A program made the translations under genes and the position numbers. A DNA stretch of 24,747 nucleotides from contig JAISZE010000149.1 in the NCBI GenBank assembly GCA_031269405.1, positions 1 through 24,747 of the forward strand, written 5' to 3'. The notes below the pieces were generated by a model. That model had not been told where the DNA came from. It was given only the letters and a program-made list of their open reading frames with translations, and ran no database searches. This document shows positions 6,996-16,305 of the stretch, piece after piece; the stretch's first letter is position 1, and every line of letters begins with the position of its first letter. The stretch is from Treponema sp. (GTDB lineage: Bacteria > Spirochaetota > Spirochaetia > Treponematales > Breznakiellaceae).

Positions 6996-9083
6996 ATGAA
7001 CGAATCCCGGCAGGTTGCCGAAATGACGGCCCTCCTAGCTTTCCAACTGGGAATAATCCTTTTTACAGTCCGTCTCTGCGGACGCCTGATTAAGCAGTTG
7101 AAAATTCCCCAGGTACTGGGAGAACTCCTGGCAGGGATCATCATCGGCCCCTATGCCCTGGGAGGGATGCGCTTTCCGGGTTTTCCGGAAGGGATCTTTC
7201 CCCTAGCCGCCGGTTCCCTTGGGGTAAGCACCGAACTCTATGCCATCGCTTCCATAGCATCTGTTATCCTACTTTTTACGTCAGGACTTGAAGCCGACAT
7301 TAGTCTCTTTTTCCGTTATTCCCTTGCCGGCGGGATTGTCGCCATCGGGGGAGGGGTGGTTTCTTTTATCCTGGGAGACTTGGCAGGGGTGTTTCTCCTG
7401 CCGGGATCTTCCTTTACGTCCCCTGTACGCCTCTTTCTGGGGATTCTTTCCACAGCCACCTCAGCGGGCATCACCGCCAGGATCCTTTCGGACCAGAAGA
7501 AGATAGACTCCCCTGAAGGCGTCACCATTCTGGCAGCGGCGGTTTTTGATGATGTTCTGGGCATCATCGCCCTGGCGGTGATCTTCGTTGTCCTGGCGCT
7601 GCCCGGTTCCGTCCGCGGTTCCCCGGCCCCCCTGGTGGTCCTGGCCGTAGCCGGGAAGGCTTTCGGCATCTGGCTGGGCTTTACCGCCCTGGGCCTTCTC
7701 TTTTCCCGGAGGATCGCGGGCTTTCTCAAGTCCTTCAAACACAGTTACGATTTTTCCATCCTGGCCTTAGGGATCGCTCTGGTCCTTGCAGGAATTTTCG
7801 AAAAACAGGGGCTGGCTATGATTTTAGGCGCCTATACCGCCGGCCTTTCGCTCTCAAAAACCGGTATTGCCGCAGTAGTGCGGGGACGGATCCGGGGGCT
7901 CTACGAATTCTTCGTCCCTGTTTTGTTCGCCCTTATAGGGATGATGGTGAATCCGGGGGAGATCTTTTCCGCTCCGGTTCTGATCTTCGGGGCGGCGTAT
8001 ACCGCTGCGGCTATCCTCGCCAAGGTGATAGGCTGCGGCGGCCCTGCGCTGCTCCTGGGTTTCAACGGCCGTGGGGCGCTGCGCATTGGAACGGGCATGG
8101 TTACACGGGGCGAAATCACCCTTATCATCGCTGGCGCCGGTCTCGCGTCTGGTATCCTCAACAGGCAGATCTTCGGAGCCGCCGTCCTTATGACAGCGAT
8201 CACTGCACTGGCTGCGCCGCCTCTTCTTTCCGCAGCCCTGCGGCTCCGCGGAGGAGGGACCAGGAAACCTGTCAAAGACAATGATTCGGTAACCGCTGTC
8301 TGGGAATTGTATTCCCCTGAAATCGCCGACCTCGTGGTAGACAGCCTGCTCAAGGGTCTTAAGAACGAAGGCTTTTATGTTCAAACGCTGAATCTTGACG
8401 AAGGGCTCTCACAGGCGCGGAAGGATGACATCGCCCTTTCCATCACAGAGGAGGAAAGCAAAGTAAGCATCGAGACTGCAAAAACCGACATGCCTTTTGT
8501 AAAGACTGCAGTTTACGAAGTGATTCTTGGGCTTCACGAGGCTATCAAAAAACTCAAGGACTCTTCTGATCCCAGACAGATGAAAAAGGAACTCATGGAC
8601 AAAAACAGCCGCGCCGGTGAGGATCTCCTTTCCCTTATTACCCCCGCTGTGGTTTCCCTGAATCTCAAGGGCGGAACAAAAGAAGAGATTATCACGGAAA
8701 TGGTGGACATCCTGGCGTCTCAGGGCAGGCTTTTAGACCGGGATTTGACGCTCAAGAATGTTCTTGAACGGGAAAAAATTATGAGCACCGGCCTACAGCA
8801 CGGCATAGCCCTGCCTCACGCCAAAACAGACGGCGCCAGCGGCCTTGAGGCGGCAGTAGGGATCAAGAAGGAAGGCGTCGATTTTGAGTCCGCAGATGGT
8901 GAAAAGTCCCGGATTTTTATCCTGGTAGTATCTCCCCGCAGGGGTTCGGGCCCTCATATCCAGTTTCTCGCCGATATCGGAACGGTACTGAAAAACAGCG
9001 TCCTCCGGGAACAGGTGATAAACGCTGCCAGTAAAGAGGAATTAGTAAGCCTTTTACAGAAAGGGAGCGATAGGTCACGATAA
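6996..9083 (+). CDS. CPA2-type cation/proton antiporter fused to a PTS EIIA domain
   Basis: 695 residues; the ATG has a strong AAGGAGGAG site 5 nt upstream. Residues about 8-430 form roughly 12 hydrophobic helices of the Kef/NapA-type antiporter family. They include 'IPQVLGELLAGIIIGP' and the transport-site pair Asp185-Asp186 in 'AAVFDDVLGIIALA'. A soluble linker of about 110 residues follows. Residues about 545-690 are an EIIA domain of fructose/nitrogen (PtsN) type, with 'TGLQHGIALPHAKTDG' placing the phosphorylatable histidine at His608. The antiporter would exchange K+ or Na+ for protons at the inner membrane, and phosphorylation of His608 by HPr would modulate it. HPr and HPr kinase are encoded in the same window. 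No KTN/RCK nucleotide-binding domain is seen, so EIIA appears to replace the usual regulator. The ion and the direction of control are inferred. Confidence 0.88.
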   Translation: MNESRQVAEMTALLAFQLGIILFTVRLCGRLIKQLKIPQVLGELLAGIIIGPYALGGMRFPGFPEGIFPLAAGSLGVSTELYAIASIASVILLFTSGLEADISLFFRYSLAGGIVAIGGGVVSFILGDLAGVFLLPGSSFTSPVRLFLGILSTATSAGITARILSDQKKIDSPEGVTILAAAVFDDVLGIIALAVIFVVLALPGSVRGSPAPLVVLAVAGKAFGIWLGFTALGLLFSRRIAGFLKSFKHSYDFSILALGIALVLAGIFEKQGLAMILGAYTAGLSLSKTGIAAVVRGRIRGLYEFFVPVLFALIGMMVNPGEIFSAPVLIFGAAYTAAAILAKVIGCGGPALLLGFNGRGALRIGTGMVTRGEITLIIAGAGLASGILNRQIFGAAVLMTAITALAAPPLLSAALRLRGGGTRKPVKDNDSVTAVWELYSPEIADLVVDSLLKGLKNEGFYVQTLNLDEGLSQARKDDIALSITEEESKVSIETAKTDMPFVKTAVYEVILGLHEAIKKLKDSSDPRQMKKELMDKNSRAGEDLLSLITPAVVSLNLKGGTKEEIITEMVDILASQGRLLDRDLTLKNVLEREKIMSTGLQHGIALPHAKTDGASGLEAAVGIKKEGVDFESADGEKSRIFILVVSPRRGSGPHIQFLADIGTVLKNSVLREQVINAASKEELVSLLQKGSDRSR

Positions 9084-9154
9084 GTCCTAAGCGTAAATAA
9101 CTTAAACGGCTGTACAATTTGCGCAGGAAGTGATATACCCAAAAGCAGACGGGC

Positions 9155-11845
9155 ATGTCCAGGATAAAGAGTTTAATAGACAGGTATATATTTTCCGACC
9201 GCCTGCCGCTTGAGGCGCGGACCACCAATATGGTGTGTATGGTCGGGATAGGCGGCGTTATTATCGCCATCATCACGCGCCTCTTTATGCGCAGCAGCCC
9301 CGTGCTCATCCTCGTGCTCTCAGGCATTGCCGTCTCTGTCGCTGCGCTGCTCGTGTTTTGCAATGCCTTCAATAAACACAAACTCGGCGGGCGGCTGGTG
9401 TTGTTCATGTTGTGCGACATACTGCTGCCGGCCGCGCTGTTCGCCATGGGCGGGGTGGAAAGCGGCATGGCGGCGTATTTTACCATGTCGGTCGTGCTCA
9501 TATTTTTCCTGTCGAAAGGCAGGGCGCGGGCCGTTATACTCATCACCCATATCGCCTGGGTCATAGCCTGCTATGCGGCATCTTCGGCGCCCCCGTTTGA
9601 CGCGCTCGTGGCGGAGCTTCACGGCCCGGCCAAGTATATCGACCATATCCAGTCCTTTCTCGTAGCCGGTTTCTTTATTGCCGCAATCGTCCTGTTCCAA
9701 AACCGCATTTTTCTCAATGAGCAGGCAAAAACGGATACGACCTTGCGCGCCATGCACGCAATGGCCGTCGCCCTGCTCAATATCGACCCGGAAAAACCGG
9801 AGGACGCGCTCCACCGCGGCATGGGCATCATCGCGGGCAGCGTGGGGGCCGACCGTATAACCATCTGGAGGAACGAGGTAATCGGCGGCCGGCTGTGCTT
9901 CGTCCACCAGCTTTCCGGGGCCGCCGTATCCACAGACGAAAACGGCGTTTCCGATATTCAGATCGGCGCGACGGACGCCCTCTCCCCCTTCCCGTATGAG
10001 GAATACCTGCCGGACTGGCCGGAGATGCTCTCGGGCGGGAATCCGGTCAGTTTGTCGGCGGGGGAGTTCTCAAGCCACGAGCAGGCGATGCTCTCGATGT
10101 TCGGCGTGCTGTCCGTTTTTATCGTCCCCATCATACACCGCGGGAACTTCTGGGGTTCGGTTACGTTCGACAACTGCCGCGACAATACCAAATTCACCGC
10201 CGACGAGGAGCGCATTATGATCCCCGGCGCGATGCTGCTGTCCAACGCCATCATCCGCAACCGGATGATTCTCGATCTTGCCCACGCGCAAAACGACGCG
10301 GAGGCGGCCTCAAAAGCGAAGAGCAATTTCCTGTCGAATATGAGCCACGAGATACGCACGCCGATAAACGCCATAACCGGTATGACCGCGATAGGGCGGG
10401 CTGCGGCGAATGTTGAACGCAAGGACTATGCGTTTGAGAAAATAAACGACGCGTCCATGCATCTGCTCGGGGTGATCAACGATATTCTCGACATGAGCAA
10501 GATAGAGGCCAACAAGCTCGAATTGTCATTAGGCGATTTTGTCTTTGAAAAGGCGTTGAAAAAGGCTGTCGACGTCAACAATTTCCGCATAGACGAGAAG
10601 CGCCAGCGGCTGCTCGTGCGGATCGATCCGGCCATACCGCGGGTGTTGATAGGCGACGACCAGCGGCTGACGCAGGTGCTCACGAACCTCCTGTCGAACG
10701 CGGTCAAATTCACCCCTGAGGGCGGCGATATTGCTATCGGCGCACGGCTTACCGGCGAGGAAAACGGGCGGTACACGGTTCAAATCAGCGTAACCGATAC
10801 GGGCATCGGCATTAGCCCCGAGCAGCAGGCGCGGCTGTTTACGTCCTTCCAGCAGGCGGAGGCCGGCACTTCGCGCAAGTTCGGCGGGACGGGCCTGGGC
10901 CTGGCGATTTCCCGGCGCATTGTGGAGATGATGGGCGGGCGGATATGGGTAGAGTCCGAGGCCGGGCGGGGTTCTACGTTTGCGTTCACCATCCGGGCCG
11001 CCCGGGGCGCGGAGGAACTCCAGGGTCTGCTGCCGCCGGGCGTGAATCCGGGGAACCTGAAAATTCTCGTGGCGGACGATGATCCGGACGTGCTTGCCTA
11101 CTTCATGCAGATTATGGAGGGCATAGGCGCCGCCTGCGACGCGGCTGCGGGCGGCGAGGAGGCCTGGGCGGCGATCGAGAAGGGCGGGGGTGTTTACGAC
11201 ATCTGTTTTGTGGATTGGAAGATGCCCGGAACTGACGGCATGGAACTGACGCGCCGTATCAAAGCCGGCGCGCGGGGCAAATCCGTCGTGGTCATGATCT
11301 CCTCTGCGGATTTGAGCGTTATTGAGGAGGAGGGGAGGCGCGCCGGGGTCGACAAATTCCTCCCGAAGCCGTTATTCCCTTCGACGGTGGTGGACTGCAT
11401 CAACCAATGCCTCGGCGTCAAGGCAAGCGCCGCCAGGGCGGAAGAGGCCGGCGGGAAACCGGACGATTTCACCGGGCGCTGTGTGCTGCTGGCCGAGGAT
11501 GTGGAAATCAACCGCGAGATCGTGCTTGCGCTGCTTGAGCCGACAAACCTGCGCATAGACTGTGCGGAGAACGGCGCGGAGGCGGTAAAACTCTTTTCCG
11601 GGAATCCCGGACGTTACGATCTGATATTGATGGATGTGCAGATGCCGGAGATGGACGGATACGAGGCGTCGCGGCAAATCCGCGGCTTTGGCGCGCCGGA
11701 AGCCGCCGCGGTGCCGATTGTCGCCATGACCGCGAATGTGTTCCGCGAAGATATTGAAAAATGCCTTGCGGCGGGCATGAACGCCCATCTCGGCAAGCCC
11801 CTCGACGCGGGAGAAATGCTGGCGGCGCTGCGGAAATACCTTTGA
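9155..11845 (+). CDS. hybrid sensor histidine kinase with two receiver domains
   Basis: 896 residues. The ATG was chosen because the protein begins with 'IDRYIFSDRLPLEARTTN' directly before the membrane helices; its ribosome binding site is poor. Order: about six membrane helices (residues about 25-180); a GAF-like sensor region (about 205-370); HisKA with 'NMSHEIRTPINAITGM' and phospho-accepting His398; HATPase with N-box 'TQVLTNLLSNAVKF', 'VTDTGIGIS' and 'GGTGLGLAIS'; receiver 1 with Asp687 in 'FVDWKMPG'; and receiver 2 with Asp827 in 'LMDVQMPEMDGYEA'. No HPt domain or DNA-binding output is present, so phosphate must pass to a separate HPt protein or the receivers act by contact. No cognate regulator lies next to it. 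Base composition is clearly GC-richer than the genes to its left. The signal sensed is unknown. Confidence 0.93.
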   Translation: MSRIKSLIDRYIFSDRLPLEARTTNMVCMVGIGGVIIAIITRLFMRSSPVLILVLSGIAVSVAALLVFCNAFNKHKLGGRLVLFMLCDILLPAALFAMGGVESGMAAYFTMSVVLIFFLSKGRARAVILITHIAWVIACYAASSAPPFDALVAELHGPAKYIDHIQSFLVAGFFIAAIVLFQNRIFLNEQAKTDTTLRAMHAMAVALLNIDPEKPEDALHRGMGIIAGSVGADRITIWRNEVIGGRLCFVHQLSGAAVSTDENGVSDIQIGATDALSPFPYEEYLPDWPEMLSGGNPVSLSAGEFSSHEQAMLSMFGVLSVFIVPIIHRGNFWGSVTFDNCRDNTKFTADEERIMIPGAMLLSNAIIRNRMILDLAHAQNDAEAASKAKSNFLSNMSHEIRTPINAITGMTAIGRAAANVERKDYAFEKINDASMHLLGVINDILDMSKIEANKLELSLGDFVFEKALKKAVDVNNFRIDEKRQRLLVRIDPAIPRVLIGDDQRLTQVLTNLLSNAVKFTPEGGDIAIGARLTGEENGRYTVQISVTDTGIGISPEQQARLFTSFQQAEAGTSRKFGGTGLGLAISRRIVEMMGGRIWVESEAGRGSTFAFTIRAARGAEELQGLLPPGVNPGNLKILVADDDPDVLAYFMQIMEGIGAACDAAAGGEEAWAAIEKGGGVYDICFVDWKMPGTDGMELTRRIKAGARGKSVVVMISSADLSVIEEEGRRAGVDKFLPKPLFPSTVVDCINQCLGVKASAARAEEAGGKPDDFTGRCVLLAEDVEINREIVLALLEPTNLRIDCAENGAEAVKLFSGNPGRYDLILMDVQMPEMDGYEASRQIRGFGAPEAAAVPIVAMTANVFREDIEKCLAAGMNAHLGKPLDAGEMLAALRKYL

Positions 11846-11872
11846 ACCGTATCCGCCCGGCAATGCGCGCTC

Positions 11873-11901
11873 TTGATCCCCCTGCAAAGAGGGGGTATAA
11901 T
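11873..11901 (+). promoter_or_regulatory. sigma70-like promoter for the beta-helix lipoprotein gene
   Basis: TTGATC (11873-11878) and a perfect TATAAT (11896-11901) are separated by exactly 17 nt. Transcription would start near 11908, and AAAGGAG with an ATG (11935) follows. A 6-bp hairpin CCCCCT/AGGGGG lies between the two boxes and may also end the upstream kinase transcript. Confidence 0.65.
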
Positions 11902-11990
11902 AAACATACCTATCAATACTAAAGGAGCAAAACCATGACCAAAGACTTTAGTTGCAGGAACCGCCCCAGTTGTGATACAATGAGAAGCGG

Positions 11991-12053
<63 letters not shown>

Positions 12054-13892
12054 AAGGGCACCATAGGCTCAATTTTCTACTACCTCTCGTTATAGCCCTT
12101 GCCCTCGTCTTTGCCGCCTGCGGCGACAAGAGTACCGGGGACCCTACAAAACCGTATACCCCGCCAACGCCTGACCTAACCAACGCCGCAACACCCCAGA
12201 TTACCGCGCACCCCGCTTCCAGCAGCCATGCCAAACCCGCGAGCGGCAGCGTGGACGTAACCTTGACGGTAACCGCTTCTGTCTCCGACGGCGGAACCCT
12301 CAGCTACCAGTGGTACAGCTATCCGCCCGGCGGGAATACCGCCGGTACGCTTATAAACAACGCCATTACCCCTTCCCTCGGCCTGTCCATCACCAGTACA
12401 ACTGCCACCACGAACTACTTTGCCGTTGTTACCAACACCAACACCAGCGTGGACGGCGCCACAACCGCCACAGCCAGAAGCGCTACGGCGGTAATCACCG
12501 TTGTTGCCAGCGGCTCCCAACCCGTTACCTGGCACTTGAACGATCCCGGCGCCGCATGGCCCGCCAGCCCCGCCCCTCCCCCGGCGGCCAGCGTTGCCAC
12601 GTATGGAAGCATTACCAAACCCGATGATCCCGTCAGGGCAGGCTACGTCTTTTACGGCTGGTACGCCGATGCGGGCTTAACCGCCGTGTACGCCTTTGGC
12701 GGCTCCGTTACCCAGCCCCTCGATCTCTACGCCAAGTGGGGAACCGCGCCGCCCTCCGGTACGTACACCGTCAGCTTTGACACCGGCCCCGGAGGCTCCA
12801 GTGTTCCCCCTATCGGGAACATTACCGCCGGTAATAAAATCACCGCCCCTGGGCGGCCGGCCACAACCGCCCTGCCCGGCTCCGTAGCGGCCGGCTTCTA
12901 CCCCGGAGGCGCGGAATACAAAGCCTTCGGCGGCTGGTACAAAGAGAGCGGCTGTATGAACCCCTGGGACTTCGCAAGCGACACCGTAACCAGCACAACC
13001 ACCCTCTACGCCAAGTGGGACGACCCTGTAGCGGTGAGCCTCGACGATTCCGCCGGCAGCAACGTCATTGAAAAAGCCCTCTCGTATATCCGGGGGGACA
13101 CCGCCGGCGAAAAGACCTTTACCCTCATCCTTGGCGAGGATGTGAGCAGTTGGGCAGGAATGACCTCCAATGAATATGCAAATGTATCCCTCGCCGGCTC
13201 AAATTTCACCATAAAGAGCGACAGGCCGGAAGGGCGTACCGTCACCTTTACGGGGGCGGGGGCGCAAATCGGGAGAACCGCGTTCTATATCGGCGGTTAC
13301 CGCGGCTCCAACAACTCCATCCATACCAGAACAGAAACCCTGGCGCTTGACAACATAACCCTGCAAGGGACGGCCGGCACACTACCCGGCGTCATAGTGT
13401 GGTACGGCGGAACCCTGAAACTCCTGGGGAACTCCAAGATTACCGGATTCACCAATACCACTTACACTGAAGAAGAAGGCCCAGGCGGAGGGGGGGTGTA
13501 CGCTGTCGGTACCAGCGGCGAGGGCGGCGGCGCGTACATCATCATGCAGGGAAACTCCGAAATCAGTGATAACAGGAATGAAATAGACGGAGAGGGCCGC
13601 AATTTCAACTTAGGCGGAAATCATACCTTTGGCGGCGTGAAGCTTGGCGAGTATTCCACCCTTACTATGTCGGATAACGCCGCAATCAAAAACAATACCG
13701 CGCACATTACCAATTGTTCCGGCTACATATCCTCCCAGGGCGGCGGCGTGTATGCAGCCGATAATACCGCTATCACCATGAGCGGGCATGCCGAGATCAG
13801 CGGCAACACCGCCAGCAGCAGCGCCGGCGGCGACACCGGAGGCGTTGGCGGCGGCGTGTATACGGAGTAGTCCACGATCACCATGAGCGATT

Positions 13893-13939
13893 ATGCCAAG
13901 ATCAGCGGCAACACTGCCAGCAGCAGCGCCGGCGGCGTC
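13893..13939 (+). repeat. 47-bp direct repeat, first copy (beta-helix region)
   Basis: This stretch is identical to 14049-14095, 156 bp downstream (52 codons, in frame). It lies among several diverged copies of the same beta-helix repeat that begin near 13778, 13959, 14116 and 14185. Slippage or recombination between the two copies would remove or add whole coils without changing the frame. Confidence 0.85.
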
Positions 13940-14048
13940 GTTGGAAACGTCATCATCATGAGCGACAACACCGAGATCAGCGGTAATACCGCCGCCTCCT
14001 ACCTTGGCGGCGGCGTCCTAGTCTTCTCTGAAGCCACCATGAGCGGCA

Positions 14049-14095
14049 ATGCCAAGATCAGCGGCAACACTGCCAGCAGCAGCGCCGGCGGCGTC
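14049..14095 (+). repeat. 47-bp direct repeat, second copy (beta-helix region)
   Basis: Exact second copy of 13893-13939, in the same reading frame of the beta-helix lipoprotein. Confidence 0.85.
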
Positions 14096-14710
14096 TTTAG
14101 CTATGGAACCATTACCATGAGCGGCAATGCTGAGATCCGCGATAACACCGCCGGCGAAAACGGCGGCGGCGTCAATGGAACCCTCACCATGAGCGGCAGT
14201 GCGGTGATCCGCGATAACTCCGCCACCTCCGGCGGCGGCGGGTATATCAGTGGGGGAACCTTCACCCTGAACAGCAACGCCCGGATCAGCGGCAACACCG
14301 CCAGCGGAAACGGCGGGGGCGTGTATCTCTACACCGGCAGCTACTATAATGCAGATAGCCTATTCGTGATGAACGGCGGGACCATCAGCTCCAACAAGGC
14401 CGGCGGTAACGGCGGCGGCGTGTATGTCTCGGATTCGGGTTATGATAAAGTCGCCTTTACCCTCTCAGGGGGAACCGTTTACGGAAGCGGCGATACAACT
14501 GCCGGGGCCAATGCGAACATCCTCACCGGCGGCGGCTACGGCGCGGCGCTCTACAAGACGACCAACGGCATAGCAACCTGGGGCGGCGGAGACGCAAACC
14601 CTATACCCCTTGCGGATGACAGCGCCCGGGGCACCAGCAAGACCCTCATCGGCGGCACTCCTTCCGGGACCGTACGGCCGTAGGAGGAAAGGCGCCGGAA
14701 GAACCGGCGG

Positions 14711-14878
14711 CATGAGTTAGACGGCCTAACTCATGAGTTGAACGGCCTAACTCATGAGTTGAACGGCTAAACTCATGAGTTGAACGGCTAAACTCATGAG
14801 TTGAATGGCTAAACTCATGAGTTGAACGACTCAACTCATGAGTTGAACAGCCGGCAGCATGAGTTAGACGGCCGGCGG
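14711..14878. repeat. eight-copy 21-bp tandem repeat built on the palindrome AACTCATGAGTT
   Basis: The core CATGAGTT recurs at exactly 21-bp steps from 14711 to 14858, with a decayed ninth start at 14879. Six central copies contain the perfect 12-bp palindrome AACTCATGAGTT, beginning at 14728, 14749, 14770, 14791, 14812 and 14833. The first and last copies keep only half of it. The spacer is about 9 nt, mostly GAACGGCTA-like. A 21-bp period is two helical turns, so all palindromes face the same side of the DNA, as in arrays of operators or iterons. The array lies between the lipoprotein gene and the unknown gene at 14952. No function is proven. Confidence 0.95.
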
Positions 14879-14951
14879 CATGCGGGGCGCGCCCCGCGGC
14901 GGACATAAGGACACCACGTTCCATTCAGGAACGATAAAAAAGGAGAACGAT

Positions 14952-15668
14952 ATGGGACGAAAACCTTGGATACCCGGCGGGGACGCCGAATTCGACGAAT
15001 TTTTAGGCAAATACTGCCACATTGTCAGCGCGAAAACCTCGGGCGAAAGCCCGGCGTGGACCCACATCCCGCAGGGCCGGGTTACGGAGCTCCTCGCCGC
15101 CGGCGCCGAGTGGCACGCGGCGTACGTGAAGCTCCTGGAGCCTCATACCCCGGCGGACACGCTGGCCAAAAACCAGGCCCGGAAGGCCGCCCAAAAGACC
15201 CTGGAGGACTTCAACAACCAGTACATCCTGTACGCCCGGGAAGTAACCAACCCGGAGCGCGCGGAAATCGGCGCCCACGTCCGCGACACGGTCCGCACCC
15301 CGGAGCCCAAGCCCACCTGCCAGCCCCAGGCGGACGTGGTCTACCCCGGCCCGCACCTTTTGAAACTGGTTAACATCCGCCGCGTGCCCGGCATCGGCGA
15401 CGACCCCCCGGAGGCGGACTACGGGGTGCGCATCTTCTGGGGCGTTACGGGGGACGCTACGGCGAGGGACAAGTTCCGTATCGCCGCCGCGCCCGAAATC
15501 GGCGACGACCTGCCCCACTCCACCTTCACCCACCGGAGAAGCATCCGCTTCGACTTCGAGGGCGACTCGGGCAAGACGGTCTGGTTCTGCCTCCGCTACG
15601 AAAACTCGAAAGGCGGCAAAGACGGCGAAGGGCCCTTCGGCCCGTTTTTCTCGGCGATAATCCCGTAA
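14952..15668 (+). CDS. protein of unknown function, helical N-terminus and beta-rich C-terminus
   Basis: 238 residues from the ATG at 14952, which has AGGAG about 6 nt upstream. An in-frame ATG at 14880 would add 24 odd residues inside the repeat edge and has no ribosome binding site. There is no signal peptide or membrane helix, so it is probably cytoplasmic. Residues about 1-125 look helical and charged. Residues about 130-238 look like one beta-sandwich (Ig or fibronectin III-like), ending 'VWFCLRYENSKGG' and 'GPFGPFFSAIIP'. Similar endings occur, as I recall, in unnamed proteins of Bacteroidetes and treponemes, but no function is known to me. The third codon position is almost always G or C, unlike the genes at either end of the window, which suggests a different history. 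The 21-bp palindrome array directly upstream may control it. Confidence 0.75.
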   Translation: MGRKPWIPGGDAEFDEFLGKYCHIVSAKTSGESPAWTHIPQGRVTELLAAGAEWHAAYVKLLEPHTPADTLAKNQARKAAQKTLEDFNNQYILYAREVTNPERAEIGAHVRDTVRTPEPKPTCQPQADVVYPGPHLLKLVNIRRVPGIGDDPPEADYGVRIFWGVTGDATARDKFRIAAAPEIGDDLPHSTFTHRRSIRFDFEGDSGKTVWFCLRYENSKGGKDGEGPFGPFFSAIIP

Positions 15669-15670
15669 CC

Positions 15671-15714
15671 TGGGGGCGGGAACAGGCCGGGGGAAGCCGC
15701 TGTTCTCAGCCCCA
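15671..15714. terminator. hairpin between convergent genes
   Basis: The arms 15671-15685 and 15700-15714 pair over 15 positions with a two-base mismatch and one wobble, around a 14-nt loop. The hairpin sits between the end of the unknown gene (+) and the mntP stop codon (-), which lies inside the right arm. It could end transcription from both sides. No T-run follows. Confidence 0.5.
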
Positions 15715-16299
15715 AAGATGCTCAGAGAGGATCTTCACCCCAATGCCGATGAGGATCAGGCCCCCGGCGATTTCCGCCCATTTTTCAAGGAGCGCGCCGA
15801 TGCGGCGGCCAAACTCGAAGCCGGTTATGCAGACAGCGAAGGTGATGCCGCCGATGACCAGCGCAGAGCTCCATATTTCCCGGTTAAGGATGCTGAAGGA
15901 AAGCCCCACTGCCAGGGCGTCGATGCTGGTGGCAAAGGAAAGGGTAAGGAGAAAGGGAAGACTCCTGAGATCGCTTGGGGATTTTCCGTCCCAAGGCGCG
16001 GCCCCTTCTTTGCCCGAGGGGGCTTTCTTTCGGCCCCTTAGGGTTTCCCATATCATTTTGCCTCCTATAAAAGCCAAAAGGCCGAAGGCTATCCAGTGAT
16101 CCCAGGCCGAAATATAGGCCGCCAGGGTCTTTCCCAGGTACCAGCCGGTAACGGGCATGATGAACTGGAAAAATCCGAAGAAGAAACTGGATCTCAAAGC
16201 GTGGAACAGCTTCCTCTCCCTGATGGAAATGCCGGCGCTTACGGATACCGCAAAAGCATCTATCGAAAGGCTGATGCCGATAAGAATAACCGAAACCAT
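15706..16299 (-). CDS. mntP: manganese efflux pump MntP
   Basis: 197 residues, the usual length of the MntP (YebN, DUF204) family, with six predicted membrane helices in two similar halves. Each half carries the typical acidic motif: 'LIGISLSIDAFAVSVSAG' near the start and 'LSFATSIDALAVGLSF' in the second half. The family exports Mn2+ across the cytoplasmic membrane and protects against manganese excess. A charged loop of about 25 residues lies between helices 3 and 4. The start ATG is 6 nt after the stop of the upstream lipoprotein gene, with only a weak ribosome binding site. It therefore looks like the last gene of the eight-gene run. No yybP-ykoY-type leader, often seen before mntP elsewhere, is visible here. 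Confidence 0.92.
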   Translation of the reverse strand: MVSVILIGISLSIDAFAVSVSAGISIRERKLFHALRSSFFFGFFQFIMPVTGWYLGKTLAAYISAWDHWIAFGLLAFIGGKMIWETLRGRKKAPSGKEGAAPWDGKSPSDLRSLPFLLTLSFATSIDALAVGLSFSILNREIWSSALVIGGITFAVCITGFEFGRRIGALLEKWAEIAGGLILIGIGVKILSEHLWG

Positions 16300-16305
16300 G
16301 GCGTC

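Noticed and set aside
14711..14885. Possible CRISPR array
   Set aside because: The unit is only 21 bp, the spacers are about 9 nt and nearly identical, and no cas gene is present.
14646..14924. Minus-strand open frame of 92 residues with heptapeptide repeats of STHELSR/STHEFSR type
   Set aside because: It exists because the 21-bp repeat is a multiple of three. It has no ribosome binding site and its ends run into unrelated sequence, including the end of the lipoprotein gene.
14880..14951. Earlier in-frame start for the unknown gene
   Set aside because: The ATG at 14880 sits at the edge of the repeat array without a ribosome binding site, whereas 14952 has AGGAG at good spacing.
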